From Microvirga soli (GTDB lineage Bacteria > Pseudomonadota > Alphaproteobacteria > Rhizobiales > Beijerinckiaceae), in NCBI RefSeq assembly GCF_016734765.1, contig NZ_JAERQE010000024.1, forward strand, positions 1 to 64,000: a DNA stretch of 64,000 nt, written 5' to 3'. The notes under the pieces are model-generated. The model was not told the DNA's origin and ran no database searches. It saw only the letters and a program-made list of their open reading frames with translations. Each line of letters begins with the position of its first letter. Position 1 is the first letter of the stretch. Of the stretch, positions 1-9,069 are shown piece by piece. A program made the position numbers and the translations under genes.

Positions 1-58
1 AGGCACAAGCCATAGCGTGTTTACTGGGCTGGCCACCTACCAGATCCTGTAGCTTGAC

Positions 59-78
59 AGGTTAATGCAACAGAGCCG
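59..78. repeat. Possible relic of an IS6-type terminal inverted repeat
   Basis: This 20-base stretch matches the outer end of the IS6-type element lying further along the window (46165-46184) at 18 of 20 positions; the only differences are at the 14th and 17th bases. No transposase is seen next to it within the 58 bases available to its left. It may be the end of an element outside the window or a solo relic. A chance match cannot be excluded but is unlikely at this length. Confidence 0.4.
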
Positions 79-124
79 CGCTGTGTTATGCTCCCGGGAG
101 CTGGACCTCATCGGAGAAGGTTTC

Positions 125-373
125 ATGCAATCGGGTATGGTCCTCATCTGGGTTGGCGCGCTGCTCATCATCGGCGGGATCGTGCTCGCGGCAGGCCAGG
201 TTCTCTGGAAAGGGCGCTTGAGCGATCCGCATCGCATGGGCTCGACAGGGGGAACCGGTGCAACGCTGGAGCCACGGGGGAGGGCGCGCGCCCTGCATCC
301 CAAACATCACTGGCCCAGCATCGCCCTGGTCGCGCTGGGCATCGTCCTCATGCTGGCCGAGGCGGCTGTGTGA
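125..373 (+). CDS. Small two-helix membrane protein, unknown function
   Basis: An 82-residue protein with two hydrophobic segments, one near the N terminus (about residues 4-26) and one at the C terminus (about 63-81), joined by a basic, Gly/Arg-rich linker. That pattern suggests a small inner-membrane hairpin protein. The chosen ATG has a good ribosome-binding site (GGAGAAGG, 4 bases upstream); a longer reading from base 65 lacks one and would add a non-hydrophobic extension. I do not recognise the family. The gene stands alone, facing the minus-strand DUF72 gene. Confidence 0.6.
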   Translation: MQSGMVLIWVGALLIIGGIVLAAGQVLWKGRLSDPHRMGSTGGTGATLEPRGRARALHPKHHWPSIALVALGIVLMLAEAAV

Positions 374-485
374 ATTGCTCTTGCCGGCCGGCCTCTATAG
401 GAAGAGCCGCCTGGAATCCAGCAGCAACAACAATGACCGCTCAAACCCAGCCGGCTGAGAAACCCCACAACGACCGCTTGGGCAG

Positions 486-1220
486 CTAGGACTGAAGCAA
501 CTTTACTGTGCTAAGCGCATCGCCGGTTGCAGCGAACGCTGCCGTATTGTCAAAGATGCACCACGCTGATGTTCCGGCCTGGGCGTGGTCGCAGAGCGCC
601 CGGGCAGTGTCAGCTATGATCTCAGGCGGGTATGCCGAGTAGTACATTTTTGGCGAACCGTGCAGGCGATAATAGACCAGGCCCGGCCACCCACCTGGTT
701 TCCTGGCATCTGGATGAGGCTTCGGGTCAGCAGCTACTCGTGCAACACGGTGCTCGACAAGCAAGGCATCGACATCGGGAGTGAACCAGGTCGCATGCCG
801 GGGCTCACAGACAAGTTCCCCGTCAAAGGAGGATCGCAGGTCCTGAAAGAACGTTTCAACTAAAACGTCATCAAACTTCAGGCTCGGGGGGAGTTGGATG
901 AGAACGGGTCCAAGCTTGCGGCCCAATCCCGCGATTTCGCCCAGAAACCGCTGCAAGGGCTCCGCGGCATCACGGAGCCGACCTTCATGGGTGATCGTCT
1001 TCGGCATCTTCACGGCGAAGCGAAAGTGGTCAGGGACGTCATCCGCCCAGCGCTGATAGGTCGACAACCGATGAGGACGGTAAAACGAGGAATTGATCTC
1101 GACGCCATCAAATAGGCTTGCGTATCGGACCAGATGGCTGCCCTCAGTCGGGAAGACCTCTTGGTATGCCTTTGGGATCGCCCAACTGGCCGTCCCAACA
1201 AAAATGCACTGCCCATGCAT
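486..1220 (-). CDS. DUF72 family protein (YecE-like)
   Basis: A 244-residue protein with the DUF72 (YecE) signatures: an N-terminal FVGTASW strand, EINSSFYR, the RFAVKMPKTITHE stretch, a PVLIQLPPSLKFD strand, and a C-terminal YYRLHGSP / WCIFDN region. The family folds as a TIM barrel; its biochemical role is not established. A start 28 codons upstream (1304) is also open, but it would overlap the 3' end of the DUF3606 gene and the extra residues do not look like the family, so the ATG at 1220 is preferred. It lies just downstream of the DUF3606 gene on the same strand and is probably co-transcribed with it. Confidence 0.85.
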   Translation of the reverse strand: MHGQCIFVGTASWAIPKAYQEVFPTEGSHLVRYASLFDGVEINSSFYRPHRLSTYQRWADDVPDHFRFAVKMPKTITHEGRLRDAAEPLQRFLGEIAGLGRKLGPVLIQLPPSLKFDDVLVETFFQDLRSSFDGELVCEPRHATWFTPDVDALLVEHRVARVAADPKPHPDARKPGGWPGLVYYRLHGSPKMYYSAYPPEIIADTARALCDHAQAGTSAWCIFDNTAAFAATGDALSTVKLLQS

Positions 1221-1272
1221 GTTCGAAGAGTAGCCGTTAACCAGTTGAGCGGAATCCACAGAGGTCAAGCGA

Positions 1273-1461
1273 CTAGCCTCGGGTGAGCTTTCCTGCAGCT
1301 GCATCGAGCTTCTCGCGGCTATTCCCGTGCTCTCTGATTAACTCCTCAGCCTGTGCGACGCTGATCCCATGTTTCCGGGCAAAGTAGCCAACTTCGTATC
1401 CTTCTCCGCCGGCAACCCGACTACGATCAGCGCCGCCGCGATTAGCTTTGTCATCAGACAT
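1273..1461 (-). CDS. DUF3606 domain protein
   Basis: A 62-residue, highly charged protein. It begins with a DDKANRGGADRSRV-type stretch and continues with the GEGYEVGYFARKHGIS and EELIREHGNSREKLDAAA segments typical of DUF3606 proteins, which are common in Rhizobiales and have no known function. A purine-rich ribosome-binding site (AAAGGAGTAG) precedes the ATG. The gene lies back to back with ku: the roughly 200-base divergent region between them carries an EcfG-type promoter pointing toward ku. Confidence 0.85.
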   Translation of the reverse strand: MSDDKANRGGADRSRVAGGEGYEVGYFARKHGISVAQAEELIREHGNSREKLDAAAGKLTRG

Positions 1462-1560
1462 TCTGCTACTCCTTTAACTAGAAACACCTTTTGGAAATGC
1501 GCCGGGTGCGGGGCGGTTTCATGCTGCATTAACCGCGTTGGAGATGTCTGTGGAGAACTC

Positions 1561-1586
1561 GGAACGAGTCATTCCGGGGCGACGTT
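1561..1586 (+). promoter_or_regulatory. EcfG-type general-stress promoter for ku-ligD
   Basis: GGAAC (1561-1565) and CGTT (1583-1586) are separated by 17 bases. This matches the consensus of alphaproteobacterial EcfG/RpoE2 sigma factors (GGAAC-N16/17-CGTT). It lies 72 bases upstream of the ku start and points toward it. In other alphaproteobacteria some ku/ligD genes are known to belong to the general stress regulon, so the position is biologically sensible. The match is seen directly; use by the sigma factor is inferred. Confidence 0.6.
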
Positions 1587-1657
1587 GCTTAATCGAGTGG
1601 TCACCGGCCAAGGTTGCCGGGGTGCCTCACGGGGTAGCGTATTGCTGGAGTTCTGCC

Positions 1658-2542
1658 ATGGCTGAGCGGACGGTCTGGAAAGGTCATATCAAGCTCTCTC
1701 TCGTGTCCTGTGCGGTCGGCCTGTACCCGTCCACATCATCGGGCGGCAAGATCCGGTTCAATACCCTTAACCGCAAAACGGGTAACCGGGTGAAGCGCCA
1801 GTTCATCGACAGTGAGACGGAAGAAGTTGTCGAGAGCGATGATCAGGTCAAAGGCTACCTCGTCGGCAAGGGCAGCTACATCCAGGTCGAAGATGAGGAG
1901 CTCAATGCCCTAAAGGTGGAAAGCACCCATACGATCGACATTGAGAGCTTTGTGCCGCGCGAGGAGGTCGACGAGCGCTTCCTGGATACGGCGTACTACA
2001 TCGCCCCAACCGATAAAGTGTCCAATGAAGCTTTCTGCGTGATCCGCGATGCGATCCGCGACAAAGGCATGGCGGGCATCGCCCGCATCGTGCTGGCCCG
2101 GCGCGAACGCATGATCTTGTTGGAGCCTCTCGACGAGGGGCTTGTCGGCACGACACTGCATGCCGCCGATGAAGTGCGCGACGAGGACAAGGTTTTCGAC
2201 GAGATCAGTGAGGTGAAGTATCCCAAGGAGATGAAGGATCTTGCCGCCCACATCATCGAGAGCAAGGCCGCGCACTTCGACCCGAAACAGTTCGATGACC
2301 GCTACGAAGAGGCCGTTGCAGACCTCCTGAAGTCGAAGCAAACTGGGAAATCGGTCAAGAACGACGAACAACAGCCAAAGACTTCCAACGTCGTCAACCT
2401 GATGGATGCGCTCAAGCGCAGCGTCTCGGCGGAAAAGGCTGGCTCGGCGGACAAAAAGACCGCTCCGCCAAAGAAGGCAGCACCGAAGTCCAAGTCCGCG
2501 AAAAATCCCGCCCCGAAGTCGAAGGTGCGCAAGGCCGGTTGA
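1658..2542 (+). CDS. ku: Non-homologous end joining protein Ku
   Basis: A 294-residue bacterial Ku homologue. Ku forms a homodimeric ring on DNA double-strand ends and recruits LigD. The protein starts MAERTVWKGHIKLSLVSC, typical of the family. It continues with the beta-barrel core (GNRVKRQFIDSETEEVVE, YYIAPTDKVSNEAFCVIRDA, GIARIVLARRERMILLEP) and ends in a long Lys/Ala/Pro-rich basic tail (about residues 250-294), the region that in other Ku proteins contacts DNA and LigD. The reading frame is open for 40 codons upstream, but those residues are not Ku-like and the ATG at 1658 has CTGGAG upstream. ligD follows 35 bases downstream, so the two probably form an operon. Confidence 0.95.
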   Translation: MAERTVWKGHIKLSLVSCAVGLYPSTSSGGKIRFNTLNRKTGNRVKRQFIDSETEEVVESDDQVKGYLVGKGSYIQVEDEELNALKVESTHTIDIESFVPREEVDERFLDTAYYIAPTDKVSNEAFCVIRDAIRDKGMAGIARIVLARRERMILLEPLDEGLVGTTLHAADEVRDEDKVFDEISEVKYPKEMKDLAAHIIESKAAHFDPKQFDDRYEEAVADLLKSKQTGKSVKNDEQQPKTSNVVNLMDALKRSVSAEKAGSADKKTAPPKKAAPKSKSAKNPAPKSKVRKAG

Positions 2543-2577
2543 ATCCCCTGATCGTTTGTGTTGCGTAGGAGAGTGTC

Positions 2578-5160
2578 ATGGTCGCGGGATCATCCAGTCT
2601 GAAAGCGAGAAAACCTCTGTCCCGGGGTCGGGCTACCACAAAGCCGAAGACCACCGGTTCTCTGACAGCATACCAGGCGAAGCGAGATTTCTCTGTCACA
2701 AGCGAGCCGAAAGCAAAGCGTACGAAAGCGCAGGGCAACCGCTTCGTGGTCCAGAAGCATGATGCTCGCCGATTGCACTATGATCTGCGGCTTGAGATGG
2801 ATGGGGTTCTCAAAAGTTGGGCGGTCACTCGCGGCCCGAGCCTGGTTCCGGGCGAGAAGCGCCTCTCGGTCCATACTGAGGACCACCCGCTCCAGTACAT
2901 CGACTTCGAAGGCGTCATCCCGGCGGGGCAATATGGCGGCGGGACGATGATCGTCTGGGATCAGGGCCGCTGGATTCCGGAAGGCGATTCCCGCGCCAAC
3001 TATGAGCGCGGCCGACTGACCTTCACGCTTGAAGGCGAACGTCTCCAAGGCAAGTGGCACCTGGTACGAACGGGTGGCAAGCCGGGTCAGAAGAACGAGC
3101 AATGGCTGTTACTCAAGTCCGACGACGAGGCTGCCCGGACCTCTGATGATCCGGACATCCTCGAGGAGGAGACGACTTCGCTCAAATCAGGCCGGACGAT
3201 CGAGGAACTTGCAGCCGAAGGCGACATCCGCGTCGATCATGCTGCCCGCGACAAGGTGGCTCGGTCCCGGCCAAAGAAAGTGCGACGCCCTGCCAAGATC
3301 GACGGAGCCAAGAAGGCCATCCTTCCCGCCTTTGTCGAGCCGGCCCTGGCGAAGTTGGTCGAGAGCGCTCCCACAGGAAGCGAGTGGTTGCACGAGATCA
3401 AGTTCGATGGCTACCGCATGCAGGCCCGCATCGACGGAGGCAAGATCCAACTGCTGACGCGAAAGGGTCTCGACTGGACAGCTAAATTCAAACCTGTTGC
3501 GAATGCCCTTAAGGACCTGAAGGTTCCCTCCGCCTTGCTGGACGGCGAGATCGTCGTTGAGGATGAGACAGGCGTCTCAAGCTTCTCGGCGCTCCAGCAG
3601 GAGTTGAAGGGCAAAGGTCAGAGCTTTGTCTACTATGTCTTCGACTTGCTCTATCTCGATGGCGATGACCTCCGGAAGGCCACACTGACCGACCGAAAGG
3701 CTGCCTTGCGGCTTTTATTCGATGACTTGCCTCAGGGTGGCGTCATTCGGTTCAGCGACCATCTCGAAGAGGATGGCGCCACTCTCGTCAAACATGCCTG
3801 CCGCATGGGCCTTGAAGGCATCATCTCGAAACGTGCCAATCAGCCCTATCGGTCCGGCCGGGGCAATGACTGGGTTAAATCAAAATGCACCCTGAGACAG
3901 GAGCTGGTGATTGTCGGCTACCTGCCTTCCAGCACGAGCAAAAAGGCCGTGGGCTCACTGGTCATGGGGGTTTATGACGCCGGTAAGCTTGTTCATGTCG
4001 GGCGCGTCGGAACCGGCTTCAACGCCGAGACAGCGGCCTTTCTTTATAAAACGCTGTCACCGATCGAGGTCGCTGCGTCATCATTCACCGACAAAATCCC
4101 GGCGATGGCCAGCCGCGGCGTAAAGTGGGTCAAGCCCGAGCTGGTGGCTGAGGTTGAGCTCCGGGGCTGGACCCATGACGGCATGATCCGGCAAGCGTCC
4201 TTTCAAGGCCTGCGGGAGGATAAGGATCCCCGTGAGGTGGTGCGGGAAACCGCAGTCGAAGCGCCGTCTGGCTATGCCCGAAACGCTGCGACCCTCACGG
4301 GAGCCCGGTTGACGCATAATGATCGGGTGCTGTGGGACGACGAGGGCATCACAAAGCTAGGGCTTGCAGAGTTCTATGCTGACATTGCCGAGAACATCCT
4401 GCCGCATATCGTGAACCGGCCTTTGTCCCTCGTGCGGTGCCCGGGAGGAACGCAGAAGGAATGTTTCTTCCAGAAACACGCATGGGCCGGGCTTGATGAC
4501 CATCTGGTCCGTCGTGTCATGGTCGGCGATGATGAGGCTGTGGCGATCCAGGACCTGGCAGGTCTTCTCGCTCTCGTTCAGGCCGGCGTGCTCGAGATCC
4601 ATCCATGGGGTTCCACCTTGAAGAACCCTGAGAAGCCCGATCGCATCGTCTTCGACTTGGATCCAGGCGATGGCGTCGGCTGGGATGCTGTTGTCCAAGG
4701 TGCGGTCGATGTACGTGATCACCTGCAGGGGGTCGGCCTCGAAAGCTTCGTCAAGACCTCCGGCGGTAAGGGCCTGCACGTGGTCGTGCCAGTTCGCCCG
4801 AGTGCGTGTTGGGACGAGGTCAAAACCTTCGCGGCCGATGTCGCCGCCGCTTTGGCAAAGGCGAGCCCGGCTCTCTACACCGACACGATGGCGAAGCGCG
4901 CCAGGACTGGTCGTATCTTCATTGACTATCTGCGAAACGGGAGAGGGGCGACAGCTGTGGCAGCCTATTCGACGCGAGCCCGCGCTGGTGCTCCGGTGTC
5001 AACCCCGATTACATGGGAGGAGTTGCCGGCGATCCGCAGCGGTAACCAGTACCGGCTCGGGAACCTCGCAGCTCGCCTGTCACATCTAAATTTTGACCCA
5101 TGGGTCGACTTTGGGAAGGTCGATCAGGTGATACCAAAGGCAGGAAAACGGCGGCGATAG
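2578..5160 (+). CDS. ligD: Multifunctional DNA ligase D
   Basis: An 860-residue ATP-dependent DNA ligase D that trims, fills in and seals broken ends held by Ku. Domain order is phosphoesterase, ligase, polymerase. The 3'-phosphoesterase domain (about residues 45-195) shows FVVQKHDARRLHYDLRLE and AGQYGGGTM. The ligase domain (about 255-550) has the nucleotidyl-transfer lysine in EIKFDGYR at Lys275 and LDGEIVVED downstream. The primase-polymerase domain (about 575-850) has the metal-binding FDLDPGDG (Asp693, Asp695) and KTSGGKGLHV. All key residues expected of the three activities are present. The ribosome-binding site is GTAGGAGAG. Co-transcription with ku is likely. Confidence 0.95.
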   Translation: MVAGSSSLKARKPLSRGRATTKPKTTGSLTAYQAKRDFSVTSEPKAKRTKAQGNRFVVQKHDARRLHYDLRLEMDGVLKSWAVTRGPSLVPGEKRLSVHTEDHPLQYIDFEGVIPAGQYGGGTMIVWDQGRWIPEGDSRANYERGRLTFTLEGERLQGKWHLVRTGGKPGQKNEQWLLLKSDDEAARTSDDPDILEEETTSLKSGRTIEELAAEGDIRVDHAARDKVARSRPKKVRRPAKIDGAKKAILPAFVEPALAKLVESAPTGSEWLHEIKFDGYRMQARIDGGKIQLLTRKGLDWTAKFKPVANALKDLKVPSALLDGEIVVEDETGVSSFSALQQELKGKGQSFVYYVFDLLYLDGDDLRKATLTDRKAALRLLFDDLPQGGVIRFSDHLEEDGATLVKHACRMGLEGIISKRANQPYRSGRGNDWVKSKCTLRQELVIVGYLPSSTSKKAVGSLVMGVYDAGKLVHVGRVGTGFNAETAAFLYKTLSPIEVAASSFTDKIPAMASRGVKWVKPELVAEVELRGWTHDGMIRQASFQGLREDKDPREVVRETAVEAPSGYARNAATLTGARLTHNDRVLWDDEGITKLGLAEFYADIAENILPHIVNRPLSLVRCPGGTQKECFFQKHAWAGLDDHLVRRVMVGDDEAVAIQDLAGLLALVQAGVLEIHPWGSTLKNPEKPDRIVFDLDPGDGVGWDAVVQGAVDVRDHLQGVGLESFVKTSGGKGLHVVVPVRPSACWDEVKTFAADVAAALAKASPALYTDTMAKRARTGRIFIDYLRNGRGATAVAAYSTRARAGAPVSTPITWEELPAIRSGNQYRLGNLAARLSHLNFDPWVDFGKVDQVIPKAGKRRR

Positions 5161-5284
5161 CACCGATCCGCCTAGTAGGGTTGCTTCAGGTTCTCACGTG
5201 CCCACTCACTGCTTCCATGGCGGAGTGACCTGGACGAGGAGGATAGGACCGGGATCTACTTTGGATCCTACTTTCAAGCGACGT

Positions 5285-7393
5285 TTAGCGCCACATGCCT
5301 CGCATCTTCGCGCCGAGGTCAATTCTAACCCCGCTGGTCAGTGGAGCGCCAGGCGCAGGATCGGGAACGGCTTTAGGCCATGACGCTCTTTCGAATAGCT
5401 TCAGAAGGGAACTGGGAATGAAGCGGGTGCGAGCCGCATACACGTGGCGATCGCCTGTGGCAGACTGCTGGTGGGTGAAGAACCGCTGCGGCACCACGAG
5501 GTCCAGGTTGTCCTTGGCTCGGGTCATAGCGACGTATAGCAGTCTCCGCTCCTCCTCAATCTCGGCCGTGGTACCTGTGCCGAGGTCCGACGGAATACAG
5601 CCATCAACCACATTCAGAACGAACACTGACTTCCACTCCTGCCCCTTCGCAGAATGTATGGTCGACAGGATCAGGTAATCCTCGTCAAGCAAGGGTACTC
5701 CAGCCTGATCGCTCGTAGCATCCGGTGGATCGAGAGTGAGCTCTGTGAGAAAACGCTCTCGGGAGGGATAACCGGTAGCAATCTGTTCCAACTGGATGAG
5801 GTCGGCCTTTCGGGTCGAGGCATCTTCATGCATGCGCTCCAAGTGAGGCTCGTACCAGATCCGGGCCTGCTCAAGTTCAGCCGGCCATCCAGCAGACCCC
5901 GAGCGAAGCTGCGTGATCGCGGTAACAAAGGCTTGCCACCCGTCTCCAGCACGGGGCGGGGCAGGGGCTTCCATCAGCGCTGCGATCGGATCGGCAGCAT
6001 CATGCATGCGATCTAGCACCCGCTGAGCGGAGGTTGGTCCAACCCCGGGCAGCAGCTGCATCAGCCGGAAGCCGGCAACACGATCCCGCGGGTTCTGAAC
6101 GAACCGCAGCAATGCGAGCAGATCCTTGATGTGAGAGGCATCGAGGAACTTGAGGCCCCCGAACTTCACGAACGGGATGTTCCGGCGGGTAAGCTCGACC
6201 TCCAGCGGCCCGCTGTGATGGGAGGTCCGAAACAGGACGGCCTGCTGTTTAAGGCTCATCCCGCATTCGCGGTTTGCCAGCACCCGCTCCACGACGTATC
6301 GGGCTTGGTCGCCCTCGTCACGGACGGCAACGAGTTGCGGTCGCTCGGCCGAGGTCCGGTCGGTCCAGAGGTTTTTGGTAAACCGCTCGGAGGCAAGCTC
6401 GATCACGGCATTGGCCGCGGCCAGAATGGGCTGGGTTGAGCGGTAGTTGCGGTCTAGGGTGACAATTTCAGCCGCCGGGCTGAACTGCGCCGGAAAATCC
6501 AGGATGTTGCGAACCGTCGCGGCTCGAAACGAGTAGATTGACTGAGCATCGTCCCCTACGACGGTGAGACCATCTCCGTGTGGCTTCAACGCAAGCAGGA
6601 TTGAGGATTGAAGCCGGTTCGTATCCTGGTATTCGTCGATGAGGACATGATCAAAGCGCCCACCGAGTTCGGCTGCAATAGTGGGCTCGGCCGCCATCTG
6701 AGCCCAGTAGAGCAGAAGATCATCGTAATCGAGGACGTTCTGACGCTGCTTGGCCTCTACATAGGCAGCAAACAGCTGCCGCAACTCCGCGGCCCATCCC
6801 ACGCACCATGGGTAGGATGCCCTCAATACCTCATCGATGGGCATCTCTGCATTCACACAGCGGGAGTAGATCGTCAGGCACGTTCCCTTCGTGGGAAAGC
6901 GGCTCTCCGTCTGGGAGAACCCGAGTTCATGCCGGATGAGGTTCATGAGGTCGGCAGAGTCCTCCCGGTCATGGATCGAGAAGGTTGGATCAAGGCCTAT
7001 TTCAAGGGCATAGTCGCGAAGAAGTCTGGCGCCAATGCCGTGGAACGTGCCAGCCCAGGTGAGAGCGTCAGTCATCACGCTGGCGCTCTGGCCCAAGACC
7101 TGCCCGGCGATGCGCTCAACCCGACGCGCCATCTCGGCCGCCGCCCGGCGCGAGAAGGTCAACAAAAGGATGCGGCGTGGATCAGCTCCGTTGACGATGA
7201 GATGGGCGACACGATGTGCAAGTGTGTTGGTCTTGCCCGATCCCGCTCCAGCGATCACCAGCAGCGGACGAGGCGAGACTGAAACCCCGGCGGACACTCC
7301 GAACTCAACGGCTCGCCGTTGTTCTGGATTGAGCTTTTCGAGATAGGCGGCAGCGATGGTCACCGGCGAATCGTCCCCTTTGTAGGAGAGCAT
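5285..7393 (-). CDS. UvrD/Rep-like ATP-dependent DNA helicase
   Basis: A 702-residue superfamily 1A helicase, expected to unwind DNA 3' to 5' in repair. Visible motifs in order: Q motif LNPEQRRAV (21-29), Walker A AGAGSGKT (48-55), LLLTFSRRAAAEM (Ia), Walker B LIDEYQDTNR (DEYQ at 253-256), GDDAQSIYSFRAA (III), DRNYRST (IV), STIHSAKGQEW (V) and LYVAMTRAKDNL (VI). Motifs are complete, so it should be active. It is UvrD/PcrA-like but too divergent for me to give a symbol; it could instead be a specialised paralogue. It converges on ligD, which supports a DNA-repair neighbourhood. The divergent start region with the GAF/HTH gene spans about 350 bases. Confidence 0.9.
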   Translation of the reverse strand: MLSYKGDDSPVTIAAAYLEKLNPEQRRAVEFGVSAGVSVSPRPLLVIAGAGSGKTNTLAHRVAHLIVNGADPRRILLLTFSRRAAAEMARRVERIAGQVLGQSASVMTDALTWAGTFHGIGARLLRDYALEIGLDPTFSIHDREDSADLMNLIRHELGFSQTESRFPTKGTCLTIYSRCVNAEMPIDEVLRASYPWCVGWAAELRQLFAAYVEAKQRQNVLDYDDLLLYWAQMAAEPTIAAELGGRFDHVLIDEYQDTNRLQSSILLALKPHGDGLTVVGDDAQSIYSFRAATVRNILDFPAQFSPAAEIVTLDRNYRSTQPILAAANAVIELASERFTKNLWTDRTSAERPQLVAVRDEGDQARYVVERVLANRECGMSLKQQAVLFRTSHHSGPLEVELTRRNIPFVKFGGLKFLDASHIKDLLALLRFVQNPRDRVAGFRLMQLLPGVGPTSAQRVLDRMHDAADPIAALMEAPAPPRAGDGWQAFVTAITQLRSGSAGWPAELEQARIWYEPHLERMHEDASTRKADLIQLEQIATGYPSRERFLTELTLDPPDATSDQAGVPLLDEDYLILSTIHSAKGQEWKSVFVLNVVDGCIPSDLGTGTTAEIEEERRLLYVAMTRAKDNLDLVVPQRFFTHQQSATGDRHVYAARTRFIPSSLLKLFERASWPKAVPDPAPGAPLTSGVRIDLGAKMRGMWR

Positions 7394-7741
7394 AAAACCC
7401 TGTTTCTCGTTTTGTTCGCAAGCGGTGAATGTCCGGGATCCGCTCTGCTTTGCTAGCCAGGGCTGACCTTTCGAAGAGCGAACAAGTGGCAGGGCAGCCG
7501 AAGCTAACGAAGCGTGTCGAGCTGGGTCGGGCTGACAGTGAGCTGAAGGTGCCGGACAGCGGTTTCTCTGCGAGACCCGAACTCACGATGAGATCTAAGA
7601 AGCTACCGGCACCTGTTGGGCACCTAACGCACAGGTTCTAGCTTGGGATAAGCTTAATGTCCTATGCCCCGATGTTCGAAGACTACCTATTGAGTCGCAG
7701 ACTTAAACGTTATTTTGTTTTATTAGAGTTTCTCAAACGAA
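7394..7741. other. Divergent intergenic region, no gene seen
   Basis: About 350 bases separate the divergent helicase and GAF/HTH genes. The last 80 bases before the GAF/HTH start are notably AT-rich (runs such as TTATTTTGTTTTATTAGAG), consistent with a promoter. No EcfG-type promoter, no clear sigma-70 box and no convincing small ORF was found. Short open frames here have no ribosome-binding site and look like chance. Confidence 0.4.
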
Positions 7742-8593
7742 ATGCTTTCCCGCCAGTCCCCAAATGAGGCCGAGCGTCTCGCCGCCCTTCACAGCCTGGC
7801 CGTGCTCGACACCCCGTCTTCGCCAGCCATTGATCGTATCTGCAAGATCGCGCAGCAGCTATTCGATGTACCGATGGTTCATGTGACCTTGGCTGATGCA
7901 CATCGCTACTTCCTCAAGGCAAAGCCGGAGGGAATGACGGTTTCCGAGGTGCCCCGAGAGTACGCCTTCTGCAATTACACGATTTTGCACGATGAGGTTT
8001 TCGTCGTGCAGGATGCCTCGGCGGATCGGACCTTTGCGAAGAACCCCTATGTTGCGGGACCGCCTTGCCTCAGGTTCTATGCCGGAGCGCCGTTGACGAT
8101 CCGACCGGGAATTCGGCTCGGAGCCCTGTGTGTCTCCGACGTGAAGCCGCGGACGTTCAGTCAGCACCAGATGACCCTGCTTCGGAGTCTCGGACGGCTC
8201 GTCGTGGATGAGCTCTGGTTGCACCATCTGGATGTCTCGGGTCAGGCTGACACGCAACCGCTCCCATTGGACCTGAAGGAGCCATCGCTCGATTTTGACA
8301 CGTGGGTTGCACCCACCAGTGCTCAAATCCGAGCGGCCCGGGGGCTTCTGAACTGGTCGACGCGAGAACTGGCGGATGCCGCCAACATCTCCCCGACATC
8401 GGTCAAGCGCGTGGAGATCCACGGGGAAAGCTCGGTCCGCCGCGACAGCCTGGATGCGATTGTGCTGGCATTCCGGGAGCAGGGCGTGAAATTCACCCGT
8501 GCGCCTGATGGTACGCTTGGAGTGACCCAGACATCGTCCAGGAGAAGAGCCACAGCCTCAGACGAGGCGAGAGACCGCTCGTCCTACAGATAG
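7742..8593 (+). CDS. GAF-domain protein with C-terminal helix-turn-helix
   Basis: A 283-residue soluble protein. Residues about 1-150 form a GAF sensor domain of the type beginning NEAERLAALHSLAVLDTP, with RFYAGAPL and GALCVSD near its end. A short linker leads to a Cro/C1-type helix-turn-helix at about 195-255 (LLNWSTRELADAANISPTSVKRVE). This suggests a one-component regulator in which a small molecule or redox cue sensed by the GAF domain controls DNA binding. The same GAF subtype opens the large histidine kinase at 11470. The ligand and targets are unknown. Confidence 0.75.
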   Translation: MLSRQSPNEAERLAALHSLAVLDTPSSPAIDRICKIAQQLFDVPMVHVTLADAHRYFLKAKPEGMTVSEVPREYAFCNYTILHDEVFVVQDASADRTFAKNPYVAGPPCLRFYAGAPLTIRPGIRLGALCVSDVKPRTFSQHQMTLLRSLGRLVVDELWLHHLDVSGQADTQPLPLDLKEPSLDFDTWVAPTSAQIRAARGLLNWSTRELADAANISPTSVKRVEIHGESSVRRDSLDAIVLAFREQGVKFTRAPDGTLGVTQTSSRRRATASDEARDRSSYR

Positions 8594-8601
8594 AGCGGGC
8601 G

Positions 8602-8928
8602 TTACGTTGGGAGGCGGTGAACGACATTCGTTCGCGACTCTGACATGGCTTCCCATCCGAGTTCGGCCAAGACGCCAAAGCGCTCCCGGTGATCGGCCGA
8701 GGCCCAGATCACCTCGAGTTGCCCACTGGTGTCCCGCAAGGCGATGACCGCACCATCCCAGCGGGTGTGGATCAACCCCGGCTCGGTGCTGTACCCGGTT
8801 TCCTCGCGCCAGATCATGCGGGCAATGGCGCTCATGACCCCAAACGCCTCGTGCAGGCGCGAGATCCGATCCAGCTCGGTCTCTTCGTTGTGAGCCGATA
8901 TCGCGGGGTATTGGTGCAGGCTACTCAT
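8602..8928 (-). CDS. Hypothetical protein
   Basis: A 108-residue soluble protein that I do not recognise. It is moderately acidic in the N-terminal half, with helix-forming stretches (ETELDRISRLHEAFGVMSAI) followed by strand-like segments (GAVIALRDTSGQLEVIWAS). It ends only 8 bases from the convergent GAF/HTH gene. Codon use resembles neighbouring real genes. Its start lies in the same large intergenic region as the LuxR-type gene's promoter, so the two are divergently transcribed. Confidence 0.55.
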   Translation of the reverse strand: MSSLHQYPAISAHNEETELDRISRLHEAFGVMSAIARMIWREETGYSTEPGLIHTRWDGAVIALRDTSGQLEVIWASADHRERFGVLAELGWEAMSESRTNVVHRLPT

Positions 8929-9028
8929 GAGGGTTCCGGCTCTCGATCAAGGACTGTCGGATGTTATGGCACGTTCGGCGCCAAAGCACATTGCGGCCCA
9001 AGGCCTCCGAAGCTTGAGGCAAGCGAAA

Positions 9029-9069
9029 AGGCCTCCTCCCCCGCCGTTGCCAGGTAGATGAGGAGGCCT
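9029..9069. promoter_or_regulatory. Stem-loop in intergenic region
   Basis: AGGCCTCCTC (9029-9038) is the exact reverse complement of GAGGAGGCCT (9060-9069), giving a perfect 10-bp stem with a 21-base loop. It lies between two divergently oriented genes, so it does not terminate either of them. It could be the end of a small RNA, a terminator of an unseen short transcript, or a relic of an element. There is no T-run after it on the plus strand. Confidence 0.4.
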
